A stretch of 64,000 bases of DNA from Leptospira_A soteropolitanensis. Lineage in GTDB: Bacteria; Spirochaetota; Leptospiria; Leptospirales; Leptospiraceae. Both the position numbers and the translations under genes were made by a program. The stretch lies in the NCBI RefSeq assembly GCF_026151335.1, contig NZ_JAMQPP010000001.1, one strand, 5' to 3'. Below are positions 35,607 to 45,475 of the stretch, piece by piece; the first letter of the stretch is position 1; each line of letters starts with the position of its first letter. The notes under the pieces were generated by a model that worked only from the letters and a program-made list of their open reading frames with translations, was not told the origin of the DNA and searched no databases.

Positions 35607-36515
35607 ATGGAGAATTTTTTACTACTAGGAATTTGTTTTGGATTGGGGTTGTTTTTTCGAAGACTCCCTCAATTTCCAGAATCTACACCAAAGGTTTTAA
35701 ACGGATTTATCTTGTTTATTTCCTTACCTTCCTTGGTTTTTTATCATGTCCATGAATTGAAAGTAGATGCCACTTCTCTTTTGCCTTCTTCTATGCCTTG
35801 GGTGGTATTTGGTATCGCAGTTGTTTTTTTTCTTGGAATGTACAAACTAAAGTTTTTAAAGTTCCATACTGCCGTCTGTTTGGTGTTAACTGCTGGACTA
35901 GGAAATACATCATTTGTTGGATTCCCATTACTCGAAACTTATTTGGGCAAAGAATCTTTGGGTTACGGAATTTTAGCAGACCAACTTGGAACTTTTATGG
36001 TTTTAAGTTTTCCTGGAATCATTTTGGCTTCTATTGCTATGGATGGAAAGTGGAACTTAATCACACTAGTAAAAAGAGTTTTGGGATTTGCTCCCGTCTA
36101 TGCGTTGTTTATTGCAATTGTCACTAGGCAATTTCAATATCCTGAAGCCTTAAAACTTGTTTTACTACGTTTGGGTGACACTCTCACTCCGCTTGCTCTT
36201 GTATCAGTTGGTTTTATGTTGGATTTACGAACCATTGCAGGTCATGGCAGAGTTTTGGCAATGGGACTTGGATTTAAACTCATCCTTGCACCAATTTTTG
36301 TGTATTGGATTTATTCTCCATTAAAAGATGATTCATTATTATTTCAAACTATTGTTTTGGAATCTGCTATGGCCCCTATGGTCACTTCTACAGTTATCAC
36401 AATTGAAAAAAATATTTCTCCCCATTTAGCAAGCCTTATGTTGGGAATTGGAATTCCTATTTCCTTTGGCACCACATACGTTCTCAACTTTTTGTTGAAA
36501 GGAAACTATATTTGA
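35607..36515 (+). CDS. AEC-family transporter
   Basis: A 302-residue membrane protein with about ten hydrophobic segments in two halves, typical of the auxin efflux carrier (AEC) family, with LNGFILFISLPSLVFYHV near the start and GNTSFVGFPL in the middle. Members carry organic acids or similar small anions. It starts 3 bases after the dehydrogenase stop, and its own stop overlaps the next gene's TTG start. Confidence 0.85.
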   Translation: MENFLLLGICFGLGLFFRRLPQFPESTPKVLNGFILFISLPSLVFYHVHELKVDATSLLPSSMPWVVFGIAVVFFLGMYKLKFLKFHTAVCLVLTAGLGNTSFVGFPLLETYLGKESLGYGILADQLGTFMVLSFPGIILASIAMDGKWNLITLVKRVLGFAPVYALFIAIVTRQFQYPEALKLVLLRLGDTLTPLALVSVGFMLDLRTIAGHGRVLAMGLGFKLILAPIFVYWIYSPLKDDSLLFQTIVLESAMAPMVTSTVITIEKNISPHLASLMLGIGIPISFGTTYVLNFLLKGNYI

Positions 36516-37405
36516 ACTTAAAATTTTTACTCTTACTAATCATTGCGATGGTCTCTTGGGGAATCTCTTGGCCCATCGGTAAAATGATCGCTGGAACTGT
36601 TCCCGTTTCGGTGTTAGTATTTTGGCGGTTTCTTGCCACTTTTCTTTCTGTGATTCCACTCCTTGTTGTAATGAAAATTCCCTTTTTACTGAAAACAGGA
36701 AAGGATTACTGGAATGTTCTCGTCGGCGGTATCATTTATACTTTTTACAATCAGTTCTTTTTTATGGGTTTAAAAAATGGACTTCCAGGAGCAGGAGGAG
36801 TTCTAGTCACAACCCTCAATCCTATTGTTACTTTTTTTATTGTTGTGCTTGTTCAAAAGAAACGAATTTCCAAACGCCAAGTGATCGGTTTGTTTTTTGG
36901 ATTTATAGGTGGGCTTGTGATTTTACAAGTTTGGAAGATCAGTATCAATTATTTATTGTTATCTGGTAATTTATTCTTTTTGTTATGTTCTTTTGTTTGG
37001 GCTACACTTTCACTCAATAGCCAATCCACAGGAAAATCAATGTCTCCGTTGACCTACAGTTTTTATGTTTATGCTGTGGGATCTATCATTGAACTTCTAT
37101 TTTGTTTTAATGATCCGAGTTTTTGGAAAGTATGGGACGAAGGGTTTTCCTTTTGGGCTTCCATCTTTTATTTAACTGTGATCTCTACTACTTTTGGAAC
37201 CACTGTTTATTTTTATGCAGCAACTAGACTTGGTTCTGAAATTGCGAGTAGTTTTATCTTTATTGTCCCTCTTTCTGCCTATCTTAGTAGTTATTTGATT
37301 TTGAATGAAGTGATACAAATTCCCGTCATCATTGGTGGAGGTTTGGCTATCCTTGCTGTGTATTTAATTAATTCAAAACAAAAGAGGAAGGAACCAAATC
37401 TTTGA
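36512..37405 (+). CDS. DMT/EamA-family transporter
   Basis: A 297-residue protein with ten membrane segments in two EamA repeats (MVSWGISWPIGKM near the start; LTYSFYVYAVGSIIE and TTFGTTVYFYAATRLGS in the second half). The family exports metabolites or amino acids. The start is TTG at 36512, sharing bases with the preceding stop (TTGA), with GAAAGGA about 9 bases upstream. Its stop overlaps the next start in the same TTGA way. Confidence 0.87.
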   Translation: MNLKFLLLLIIAMVSWGISWPIGKMIAGTVPVSVLVFWRFLATFLSVIPLLVVMKIPFLLKTGKDYWNVLVGGIIYTFYNQFFFMGLKNGLPGAGGVLVTTLNPIVTFFIVVLVQKKRISKRQVIGLFFGFIGGLVILQVWKISINYLLLSGNLFFLLCSFVWATLSLNSQSTGKSMSPLTYSFYVYAVGSIIELLFCFNDPSFWKVWDEGFSFWASIFYLTVISTTFGTTVYFYAATRLGSEIASSFIFIVPLSAYLSSYLILNEVIQIPVIIGGGLAILAVYLINSKQKRKEPNL

Positions 37406-37884
37406 AGAACATTACATCTTGGAGAAAAAGATTTAAAATCTGGTTATATAACTTTTATCCACCTTATGTAGGAGCTGGAATCCGTATCAAAGAAATTGCT
37501 CCCGATTTTTCGTATTTTCGTTCTGAAATGAATTTGCGTTTCTATAATAAAAATTATGTGGGAGTTCATTTTGGTGGATCTTTGTATTCCATGTGTGATC
37601 CTTTTTTTATGTTAATCCTTTTGGAAAGATTAGGATCCGATTATATTGTTTGGGACAAGGCAGGTAATATGATCTTTGTAAAACCGGGAATGGGTAAGGT
37701 GATTGCCGAATTTCGAATTCCAGATTCCGAAATCCAAAGAATCAAGGAAGAAATCGAAATTAAGAAAAAAGGCGATTATCTTTTTACCACCGATGTCAAA
37801 AACGAAGCGGGTGAGGTGATTGCGATTTTGGAAAAAACGGTTTATATCCGTAAACGGGGAAGGCTCCCCGTTCAGAATGGTTAA
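37402..37884 (+). CDS. DUF4442 hot-dog-fold protein
   Basis: A 160-residue protein matching DUF4442, a hot-dog-fold family related to acyl-CoA thioesterases: IKEIAPDFSYFRSEM then NYVGVHFGGSLYSMCDPFFM. It may cleave an acyl-thioester, which would fit the acyl-CoA dehydrogenase at the head of the same run, but the substrate is unknown. The start is TTG at 37402 in a TTGA overlap with the transporter stop. Confidence 0.82.
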   Translation: MKNITSWRKRFKIWLYNFYPPYVGAGIRIKEIAPDFSYFRSEMNLRFYNKNYVGVHFGGSLYSMCDPFFMLILLERLGSDYIVWDKAGNMIFVKPGMGKVIAEFRIPDSEIQRIKEEIEIKKKGDYLFTTDVKNEAGEVIAILEKTVYIRKRGRLPVQNG

Positions 37885-37932
37885 GGATAAAAATAAGTAA
37901 ATCGATAGGTTTCTTGATTCTTATTTTATCCT
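37884..37932. terminator. AT-rich hairpin between convergent genes
   Basis: AGGATAAAAATAAG (37884-37897) pairs with CTTATTTTATCCT (37920-37932) with one bulged base, around a 22-base loop. It lies between the convergent DUF4442 and GpsA-PlsB genes and could stop transcription from both sides. No GC-rich core, so the strength is uncertain. Confidence 0.4.
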
Positions 37933-37938
37933 GTTGTA

Positions 37939-40359
37939 CTAGTATTTTTTATCTTCATCTTCCGGAATCATACTCGCATAATACAGAAGCAAAGCATCGT
38001 TTTTGGAATGTACCACTCGGTTAGATTCTTCAATCATCTTACGTTTCTCTAGAATCTTTTTACCTTTTTCCCAAACTTCTTCAGGATCTTTGATTAGGTA
38101 ATTTCCTTCATGGCGAGAAATGAAATCTTCGACTAACATCTTACTTTGCGAAACTTCGACAGAAAAATCATTCTCCGCTAAAATTTTGGCAACAATTTGA
38201 TTCGGTAAAATTTTATGATACTGTTTCCAACCTTTTGTGATGCGGTAACTAAGCTCCAGTGTTGGATCTTCTGTGTGTGCATATTCAGAGATAGGAATTG
38301 GATCACAAAACTCTACATATACATTAGAACGTTTTGCAAGAAATCCTGCAATTCCTAACTCTTCTGGTATATTGCAGAATTGGTTATCTTCAGGAACGGT
38401 TTCATAGGATACAGAGATTGGTACGATGACTATCTCTGTTCCTGAACTGCGGAACGCATTTACGGCAGTCGTTAAAAGCCCCGTTTTTACCGGAACAATT
38501 CCTCCGGTTCTCGAACGAGTTCCTTCTGGATAAACGAGAGATGGAATCCCTTGTTCTAACATCACTTGTGAATAAAGAGTCAGGCATTCCAAATACAAAC
38601 TGTTTCGTGTTCGTTCACGATCCACTGCATAAGCACCGAGTGACTTTAACATCCATTCCCAAAAAGGATTGGACATCAAATTGATGCCGGCCGCATAACG
38701 AGGAACAGGTAGACCTAAGTGAAATAATGAATAAGCAACTTCCACAGAGTCGAGATGAGATCTATGAGTAGGTGCATACAGTAAATTGTATTTAGAAGAC
38801 AGTGCCTTCACCACTTCTGTTTTCCCCCCCACATGAGGGATCATCGATCCTTTTAGAAACCCACCAGAAAAAAGCCGAATGGGGGCAACAAACCTGAGGA
38901 CAGATTCTCGCACGGTAGGGCTATAGTTGTCCGCAATCTCTGTGACATAGAATCGAACGAGCTCTTTAACGAGTGTATTTTCTTCATCTTTTTGGCAATT
39001 TTGGAACCTTTGCCAAATTTCAAGTTCTGATGCAAACTTAACCTCATCCAACTTTTGTTTTTTACGAGTGGCTTTAGTAAGTCTTTTTTGTGTGGATTCA
39101 ATAACCGCAGAAGATTGTTTTTTAACACGACCAACAGTACCTGGAACATTGCTGATATGTTTGATAATTCGATCTACAAGCAAATTTTGAAAATCGATTC
39201 CAGAGGTTAAGTTGAGTCCTACTTTCTTTTGAACCACCAATGGGATATTTTTTGATTCTGTTTTTTTACCACAAATCAAATCGACCAAAGCATCTGGTGG
39301 TTGTTTTCGTGTGAGAACATCAAATAGAGTTCTGTGTAGTGTAAAGGGCAGACGAATTTCATTTGCTAGTTCAATCAGTATGCTTAGGGCATACGTACCT
39401 TCCACGTTATCATGCCATTTAGTAGATTCTCTTTCGATAAAGGATCTTGGTGCAAAGAAAATTTCGATACGATCTTTGATGCTGAGTTTTTCGCCACCTG
39501 ATAAAAGTTCGCCGACAATTTTTTGTCCAAACCCACGGTTCCTACTTTTATTACTTGTTGCAGTGGTAATAAAATCGGCAAGTCCTGATCTTCCCATCAC
39601 AGTGTCTGGTCTTGCACCATAACGCATGGCAAGATCCCTTACTTCTTGAAATCCTACCGATAAGATTTCCCCAAGTAAGTTCGAGCCGTACCGGGGAAGA
39701 AGAGAAACAATCCCACTGGCAATTGCCATTGGGTTTTTGGCAACTCCTACAATTTCCATTCCCACAACATCATCGGTAACAGATGTATTAATAAAATTAG
39801 AAGAGAGGACCTCCGCAAGAAAGTCCGATGTTTCTTTTTCATAGGATCCTATGTTAAAAAAACTAAACTTCTCATCCAAAATTTCTCCAATTAGGGAAGG
39901 GCCATTGACTACAGCAACCGATGCGTTAGTAAAATTTCTTTCCTTTAAATAATTTTGTAAATATTGTGAATAAGTACTGTAGCCTGTTTTTTTTCTATTT
40001 TTAGAATCCAATATTCCTTTGGTTAAAAAAGAAAAAACATAACTGTTGTTTGGTTCTAAAACTTCCAAAAGAGCATGGACGCTATCCAGAAAAGAACGGG
40101 AAGGAACAGCAATATGGAAAACCCAATCATCTCTTCCAAATGAATCCAAACTGGAAACAATATCAATATGATCGGGAAGATCCACTGTCTTTCCCATAAT
40201 TTCTGTTTGGCGGCGTTTCTTAAGAACTTCTACAAATTCTTTGTCAGGAATCCAGAGAGTGATAGGATCAAACTTTTGTGCCAGTAAGGAAGCCATAATA
40301 ATACCCATTGGGCCACTTCCGAGAACTGCATGTTTTAAGTCGTTATAGGCTATTTGCAT
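37939..40359 (-). CDS. Glycerol-3-phosphate dehydrogenase / acyltransferase fusion (GpsA-PlsB)
   Basis: An 806-residue protein with two enzyme domains. Residues 1 to about 340 match NAD(P)-dependent glycerol-3-phosphate dehydrogenase: GSGPMGIIMASLLA nucleotide loop, VVNGPSLIGEI, EIVGVAKNPMAIASGIV with the active lysine, and SNKSRNRGFG. Residues about 480-750 match PlsB-type glycerol-3-phosphate acyltransferase: THRSHLDSVEVAYSL (HX4D) and VYPEGTRSRTG. Together they would make glycerol-3-phosphate from dihydroxyacetone phosphate and acylate it, the first steps of phospholipid synthesis. Both sets of catalytic motifs look intact. Monocistronic; divergent from the SLC13 gene. Confidence 0.88.
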   Translation of the reverse strand: MQIAYNDLKHAVLGSGPMGIIMASLLAQKFDPITLWIPDKEFVEVLKKRRQTEIMGKTVDLPDHIDIVSSLDSFGRDDWVFHIAVPSRSFLDSVHALLEVLEPNNSYVFSFLTKGILDSKNRKKTGYSTYSQYLQNYLKERNFTNASVAVVNGPSLIGEILDEKFSFFNIGSYEKETSDFLAEVLSSNFINTSVTDDVVGMEIVGVAKNPMAIASGIVSLLPRYGSNLLGEILSVGFQEVRDLAMRYGARPDTVMGRSGLADFITTATSNKSRNRGFGQKIVGELLSGGEKLSIKDRIEIFFAPRSFIERESTKWHDNVEGTYALSILIELANEIRLPFTLHRTLFDVLTRKQPPDALVDLICGKKTESKNIPLVVQKKVGLNLTSGIDFQNLLVDRIIKHISNVPGTVGRVKKQSSAVIESTQKRLTKATRKKQKLDEVKFASELEIWQRFQNCQKDEENTLVKELVRFYVTEIADNYSPTVRESVLRFVAPIRLFSGGFLKGSMIPHVGGKTEVVKALSSKYNLLYAPTHRSHLDSVEVAYSLFHLGLPVPRYAAGINLMSNPFWEWMLKSLGAYAVDRERTRNSLYLECLTLYSQVMLEQGIPSLVYPEGTRSRTGGIVPVKTGLLTTAVNAFRSSGTEIVIVPISVSYETVPEDNQFCNIPEELGIAGFLAKRSNVYVEFCDPIPISEYAHTEDPTLELSYRITKGWKQYHKILPNQIVAKILAENDFSVEVSQSKMLVEDFISRHEGNYLIKDPEEVWEKGKKILEKRKMIEESNRVVHSKNDALLLYYASMIPEDEDKKY

Positions 40360-40466
40360 AAAAAATTAACAATACGAATCGAAGAGAAATCTCACTTTTT
40401 TTGTTTGCTTGAAACGATTCGAGTCTATCGAAAAGGTATCAGGAGAGTGTAAATCGTCAAGTCACA

Positions 40467-41852
40467 ATGATTCGAGCTGGTATTGTATTTTTAAGTCTGT
40501 CCATAATTCCGGCCCTATTTGGCTGGTATCAAATGTGGCTTGGTCTTTCTGGTCCGCAAGAGGTCAATTTGGCGATTGCTCTCGTAGTTTCCTTTCTTTG
40601 GGTGACAGAACTTTTTCCACTCTACGTTACGGGTTTTTTAGTTCTATTTTTGGAACTTGTTTGGTTACTTCCGACTTGGGGACCGGGAGCACCAAAAACG
40701 ATTACTTTTCTTTCCTGTTATTTTTCAGAGACCATTTTACTTTTCTTAGGTGGATTTGTGATTTCTTCAGCAATCACCTTTTATGGTTTAGATTCTTCGA
40801 TTGCTAGGTTTGTGATCCAAAAAACAAAAGGTTCAGCCTTTTTACTGGTTCTTTCCTTAGGTTTTGCTACCGCATTTTTGTCCTGTTTTATGAATAATAC
40901 TGCCACAGCAGCCATGATGCTCGGACTTGTTTCTTCTATGATGAAGTCTTTGGAAGAGAGTAATCCTTTACGAAAATCACTCCTTTTTATGGTTCCATTT
41001 TCTGCAAACTTGGGTGGGATCGGGACACCCGTCGGAACACTTCCCAATGTAATCGGGATTGGTTACCTACAAGAAAGAGGGTTAGAATTTGGATTTTTAA
41101 ATTGGATGGGATTTGCGTTTCCAGTATTTATCCTTTCTGTTTTGGCACTTGCTATACTTTTGTACATTGTGTACTTAAAAAAAGATAAATCGAGGAATTC
41201 CGTTTTTGCGATTCAAGTATCCAATGTTGATGATTCTCTTTCCAAACGAAACCGATCCATTGCATTGGGAATTATTTTGATTACGATTTTAGGTTGGATC
41301 ACCTCTGATTGGCATGGAATATCCAATGGAACCGTCGCCTTATTGCCTGTGATTATATTTTTTGGCTTTCGGCTTTTGGACTTAAAGGAATTCCGAAATC
41401 TATCTTGGGATGTTTTAATTCTGATGGGTGGGGGGATTGCACTTGGGAAGGCCTTTGAAGAAACGGGCCTTGCAAAACATTTTGTCGAAGTTTTTATGTT
41501 AGGTGATTCTGGTCAATTCGGTCTATTTTTATTCTTTTCTATCCTCTCTCTCGGGCTTTCTTGTTTCTTAAGTAATACAAGCGTAGCCAATTTAGTTTTG
41601 CCCATTACTATGGGACTGCCTACTCATTTGATTCTACCCGCGGCCATTGGTGCTACCATCGGAGCTTCCCTTGCTATGCCGCTACCTGTTTCGACGCCAC
41701 CCAATGCTTTGGCATTTAGTTATGGCGGAATTAGAAGTTTAGAGATGCTAAAGGTGGGTGGAATCATATCTGTGATCGCTTGGACCTTTTTTGTGTCGAT
41801 CGGTGGGTTTATGTTACATATATTAGGGATTGTCGATTTTTCTAAGTTTTAA
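40467..41852 (+). CDS. SLC13/DASS-family sodium:anion symporter
   Basis: A 461-residue polytopic protein with about 11-12 helices and the two SNT-type motifs of the divalent anion:sodium symporters: CFMNNTATAAMMLGL (first half) and FLSNTSVANLVLPI (second half). An STPPNALAF motif lies late in the chain, as usual. The likely cargo is a dicarboxylate, phosphate or sulfate. The start ATG at 40467 has AGGAG about 20 bases upstream, a weak placement. Monocistronic or leading the next two lipoprotein genes. Confidence 0.88.
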   Translation: MIRAGIVFLSLSIIPALFGWYQMWLGLSGPQEVNLAIALVVSFLWVTELFPLYVTGFLVLFLELVWLLPTWGPGAPKTITFLSCYFSETILLFLGGFVISSAITFYGLDSSIARFVIQKTKGSAFLLVLSLGFATAFLSCFMNNTATAAMMLGLVSSMMKSLEESNPLRKSLLFMVPFSANLGGIGTPVGTLPNVIGIGYLQERGLEFGFLNWMGFAFPVFILSVLALAILLYIVYLKKDKSRNSVFAIQVSNVDDSLSKRNRSIALGIILITILGWITSDWHGISNGTVALLPVIIFFGFRLLDLKEFRNLSWDVLILMGGGIALGKAFEETGLAKHFVEVFMLGDSGQFGLFLFFSILSLGLSCFLSNTSVANLVLPITMGLPTHLILPAAIGATIGASLAMPLPVSTPPNALAFSYGGIRSLEMLKVGGIISVIAWTFFVSIGGFMLHILGIVDFSKF

Positions 41853-41900
41853 AAAAAAGACTTTTCCTCTTACAAACTTCCATTACTCTACTTTCGAATT

Positions 41901-42473
41901 ATGCGATGTATTCGGTCTTTTCAATTTTTCTCCGTATTAGTACCATTTTTTCTTTTCTCCTGTTACAATTACATGAGTGAAGACGTTCCTATCATCACAA
42001 GGCCAGAATTCAAACAACCAATTGCGATTCTTACCATCAAGGTTTCCACTCCAGAAAACGATAAAACCAAAAGAGAAATTACGGCCATATATACAAAGTA
42101 TCTAATGGAAACCGGTAATTTTGGCCGAGTGTTATCAGATGGAGTAAAAGCCAATCATCATATCGATTTATATACGAGTGAAGTAAATGAGTATGAACAT
42201 TTTTGGGTATCTTCCATTTCCACCTTATTTATGTTAGGCACAGCGGGTCTTTTGCCATCTATCTATTCAAAAGAAAGGGTTTTACAAGCAGATTTTTATC
42301 TTAATGATAAGCTCGTCGGTCGAGAGAAATATAGGCAAAAACATTCCACCTTATTTGGGGTTCCATTCATGTTCATTTGGGAAACCGGAATTAAGGAAGC
42401 TAAGACAATTCAATTCAATAAAGAAAAAAATCTAATTCACAATGTAGTTCAAGATTATAATCGTTACTTATAG
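41901..42473 (+). CDS. Putative lipoprotein of unknown function
   Basis: A 190-residue protein with a signal sequence ending LFSC (Cys about 21), a lipoprotein pattern. The mature part has an alternating strand/helix pattern (QPIAILTIKVST; HHIDLYTSEVNEYEHFWVSS) and one hydrophobic stretch near 105-120. I recognise no family. The next gene starts 8 bases downstream. Confidence 0.7.
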   Translation: MRCIRSFQFFSVLVPFFLFSCYNYMSEDVPIITRPEFKQPIAILTIKVSTPENDKTKREITAIYTKYLMETGNFGRVLSDGVKANHHIDLYTSEVNEYEHFWVSSISTLFMLGTAGLLPSIYSKERVLQADFYLNDKLVGREKYRQKHSTLFGVPFMFIWETGIKEAKTIQFNKEKNLIHNVVQDYNRYL

Positions 42474-42481
42474 GAGACTTT

Positions 42482-43324
42482 ATGAACTTTTTTGCACATT
42501 TAAAATTATTCAGAATTCAATGGAAATGGTTACTTTTGTTTTTCGTTTTAAGTATATTTACCTTTGCTTGTAAAACTCCTGAAGTCAAAAAAGCTCCTGT
42601 CGTTGAAGTGAAAAAGCCGGAACCAGTGGAAAAGGTTGTAGAGGCACAAGATCCTAATTTAGCATTTTTAGAAAGCATCGAAGATGGAAGGGAATTACCG
42701 GATTCAGACAAATGGAAAGTTGAACAATACGATGCATTTACTGAAGAAACATTTCCTTCTTACGCACCGGCAAATGCTAATATAGATTTTTCAAAAGTGG
42801 ATTATCCATTGTTAAATGCGGCTATTTTTTATGTAACTTCGAAAGAAAGAAAATCACTGGGCCTTCGTCCATTCAAGTACTCTGAAAAATGTGAACAGGC
42901 TGCTTTTGGACATGCTCAGGATATGGTTACTTATGATTTTTTTTCCCACACAAGTACAGTTAACGGAAAAGAAACCTTAAGAGATCGTTTGGACTTGGTG
43001 GGAATTTCGGATACGTACTCGGCTGAAAATATCATCAGTTCCTTTGGAATCCAGTACCAAGGTGGTCGTGCCGTGTTTACTCCAATGCAAAATGGAGGCC
43101 CATTTTTTAGTTATACGAAAGCAGGGACTCCAATACCTAACCATACATACTTAAGTTTGGCAAAATCAGTCGTTGAAACTTGGTTTAATTCACCAAGCCA
43201 TAGAAAAAACATTCTAAATCCAGAATTTACTTATATGGGTGCGGGCACTTTTTTTTACAAAGATAAAAAATTTTATGATATAGATAAAGTAAAAGCGGTT
43301 CAAGTATTTACAGCAAAACCCTAA
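42482..43324 (+). CDS. CAP-domain lipoprotein
   Basis: A 280-residue protein. A signal sequence ends FTFAC (Cys about 30), then a Pro/Val/Lys-rich linker (about 32-55), then a CAP/SCP domain: LRPFKYSEKCEQAAFGHAQD, DFFSHTS, AENII, and WFNSPSHRKNILNPEFTYMG. The histidines and glutamates of the CAP pocket are kept. CAP proteins are secreted or surface proteins, some binding sterols or lipids or acting on the envelope; the role here is unknown. It lies 8 bases after the preceding lipoprotein gene. Confidence 0.87.
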   Translation: MNFFAHLKLFRIQWKWLLLFFVLSIFTFACKTPEVKKAPVVEVKKPEPVEKVVEAQDPNLAFLESIEDGRELPDSDKWKVEQYDAFTEETFPSYAPANANIDFSKVDYPLLNAAIFYVTSKERKSLGLRPFKYSEKCEQAAFGHAQDMVTYDFFSHTSTVNGKETLRDRLDLVGISDTYSAENIISSFGIQYQGGRAVFTPMQNGGPFFSYTKAGTPIPNHTYLSLAKSVVETWFNSPSHRKNILNPEFTYMGAGTFFYKDKKFYDIDKVKAVQVFTAKP

Positions 43325-43441
43325 TGCATTTTTTTCCCATTAATCAATAGACAAAAATAAACATACAAAAATGGGAATTAAAAAAAGGTTAGAAGATAAT
43401 GAACCTAAAGTTCTTTAGTTTGGAAAAAGGAAGATGTCTTT

Positions 43442-45475
43442 TTGGAAATCAGCGAATATGATTTTTTAATAAAACTTGCGGCAAAGTTATTCGAATCTAA
43501 ATATTCGCAGATTGCATCTTTTGACCAAAACGGAATCATTCTCAATGTGAATTTTGGAATTCCAAAGAATCAAACAGTCGATTTAGTCTCCATTTCTTCA
43601 GAAGTTTTAGAATTAGCAAAGGACCTAGTTGTTATAGAAGACTTCTCTAAAGATCAAAGTGTAAAAAAAAATTCACCTGCCAAACTAGAGTTTAACTTAG
43701 CATTTTTTATTGGTATCCCTTTCTTTCATGAAGATGGATCATTATCTGCTTTTATCTCTGTATTGGATGACAAACCTAAAGAAGTTAGTTCCCAACAAAT
43801 TGAACTGTTTCGTGAGTTAACTCAAAGAGTAAAGACCTTACTTTATGAAAAAGATAATTATGGAATTGTACAAACTAATGAATTGATTTTATTCGGAAAT
43901 AACTCAAGTGAAAAACCGTTATCTGTTTTCGGAACAGAACAGGCCATCAATGAAATCAAAAAAATGGAAAAAAGTCTTCGGATCAGTGAAGATGCATTCC
44001 GAGAAAATTTTGATAATGCTGCGATTGGAATGGCACTTTTGGATGAAACAGGTAGATGGCTAAAAGTAAACAAAAGGGTTTGTGATATCTTGGGTTACTC
44101 TGAGTTAGAGTTTATGAATCTCACGTTTCAAGACATTACTCACCCTGAAGATTTAAATGCAGATTTAAGTTACCTTAAAGAACTTGTAGAGGAAAAAAGA
44201 AAATTTTACCAAATGGAAAAACGATACTTTCGGAAAAATGGAAGTATCGTTTACGCAATTTTAGCCGTTTCTATGGTAAAAAACGAAGATGGAAAGGTTT
44301 TATATTTCATATCTCAAATTGTAGATGTTACTGAACAGAAGTTAGTTGAACAGAAATTAAAACAGGCTTTAGCAAAAAACCAGGCAATTTTAGACGCTAG
44401 TACACTGGTTTCAATTATTAGCACAGATAAAGAAGGTTTGATTACCGGATTCAATTATGGTGCAGAAAAGATGTTAGGTTACAGTGCCAATGAATTGATA
44501 GGTAAACATACTCCCAAAATTTTACATATTGAAAGTGAAATAGAGGAAAAAACAAAATCACTATCAAAAGAATTTAAGCTGCCCATTGAAGGTTTTGAAA
44601 TATTCATTTATAATGCAAAAATTGAAAAACCAGTTACTTCAGAATGGACTTATAAAAGAAAAGATGGATCGACTTTTCCTGTTTTATTGTCAGTCACTGC
44701 ATTAAAACAAAATGATCAAATTGCTGGTTATCTTGGCATTGCAGTTGATATCTCCGAATTAAAAAAAGCAGAAGCTGAAATTCAATCTTTGCTAGATATT
44801 ACTAACGAACAAAACAATCGATTGAAAAATTTCACAAACATTGTGTCGCATAATTTGAGTTCACATAGTTTTGGAATTAGCGGAATGATGGAAATTTTAC
44901 AAAATTCCTACCCTGAGTATTTCCAAAATGAAATGATGCAGTTATTATTGGGAGCCACAGAAAATCTAAAACGTACTATAGAAGATTTAACTGCGGTGAT
45001 TAAAGTAAATCTAACTCAAGAAAATTATGAATTTGTAGATATAGTTAGTATAATTCAAAAAAATGTTCAAAGTTTGGCCTTACAAATTTTAGAATCGAAA
45101 CTAAAAATTGAAATTGATCTTCCAATTCAATTATTTGTTCGAAGTATCCCTGCTTATTTGGATAGCATAGTGCTAAATTTGATTACTAACGCCATAAAGT
45201 ACAAATCGTACGATCGAGATAGTTACTTAAAAATCGCAAGTTTGATAAAAGAAAAATCCATTGCCATTCAGTTTGAGGACAATGGTCAGGGAATTGACCT
45301 AAAGAAACATGGTGACAAATTATTTGGAATGTATAAAACCTTTCATCAAAACAAAGAAGCAAGAGGAGTTGGTTTATTTATTTCAAAAAACCAAATAGAG
45401 ACTATGGGAGGAAAAATTGAGGTTGAAAGTACAGTAGGAGTGGGTACAAAATTTACTGTAATTTTTACCGTATGA
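43442..45475 (+). CDS. PAS-domain sensor histidine kinase
   Basis: A 677-residue soluble kinase with no membrane segment. Order: a GAF-like N-terminal region (about 1-140), PAS 1 (about 180-300, NAAIGMALLDETGRWLKVN), PAS 2 (about 305-440), a dimerisation helix with the likely phospho-histidine in FTNIVSHNLSSH, and a HATPase domain (NLITNAIKY, FEDNGQGIDL, GVGLFISK). The start is TTG at 43442 with AAAGGAAG 8 bases upstream; no in-frame ATG precedes it. It overlaps the receiver gene downstream by 4 bases (ATGA), so they form a pair. Confidence 0.9.
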   Translation: MEISEYDFLIKLAAKLFESKYSQIASFDQNGIILNVNFGIPKNQTVDLVSISSEVLELAKDLVVIEDFSKDQSVKKNSPAKLEFNLAFFIGIPFFHEDGSLSAFISVLDDKPKEVSSQQIELFRELTQRVKTLLYEKDNYGIVQTNELILFGNNSSEKPLSVFGTEQAINEIKKMEKSLRISEDAFRENFDNAAIGMALLDETGRWLKVNKRVCDILGYSELEFMNLTFQDITHPEDLNADLSYLKELVEEKRKFYQMEKRYFRKNGSIVYAILAVSMVKNEDGKVLYFISQIVDVTEQKLVEQKLKQALAKNQAILDASTLVSIISTDKEGLITGFNYGAEKMLGYSANELIGKHTPKILHIESEIEEKTKSLSKEFKLPIEGFEIFIYNAKIEKPVTSEWTYKRKDGSTFPVLLSVTALKQNDQIAGYLGIAVDISELKKAEAEIQSLLDITNEQNNRLKNFTNIVSHNLSSHSFGISGMMEILQNSYPEYFQNEMMQLLLGATENLKRTIEDLTAVIKVNLTQENYEFVDIVSIIQKNVQSLALQILESKLKIEIDLPIQLFVRSIPAYLDSIVLNLITNAIKYKSYDRDSYLKIASLIKEKSIAIQFEDNGQGIDLKKHGDKLFGMYKTFHQNKEARGVGLFISKNQIETMGGKIEVESTVGVGTKFTVIFTV

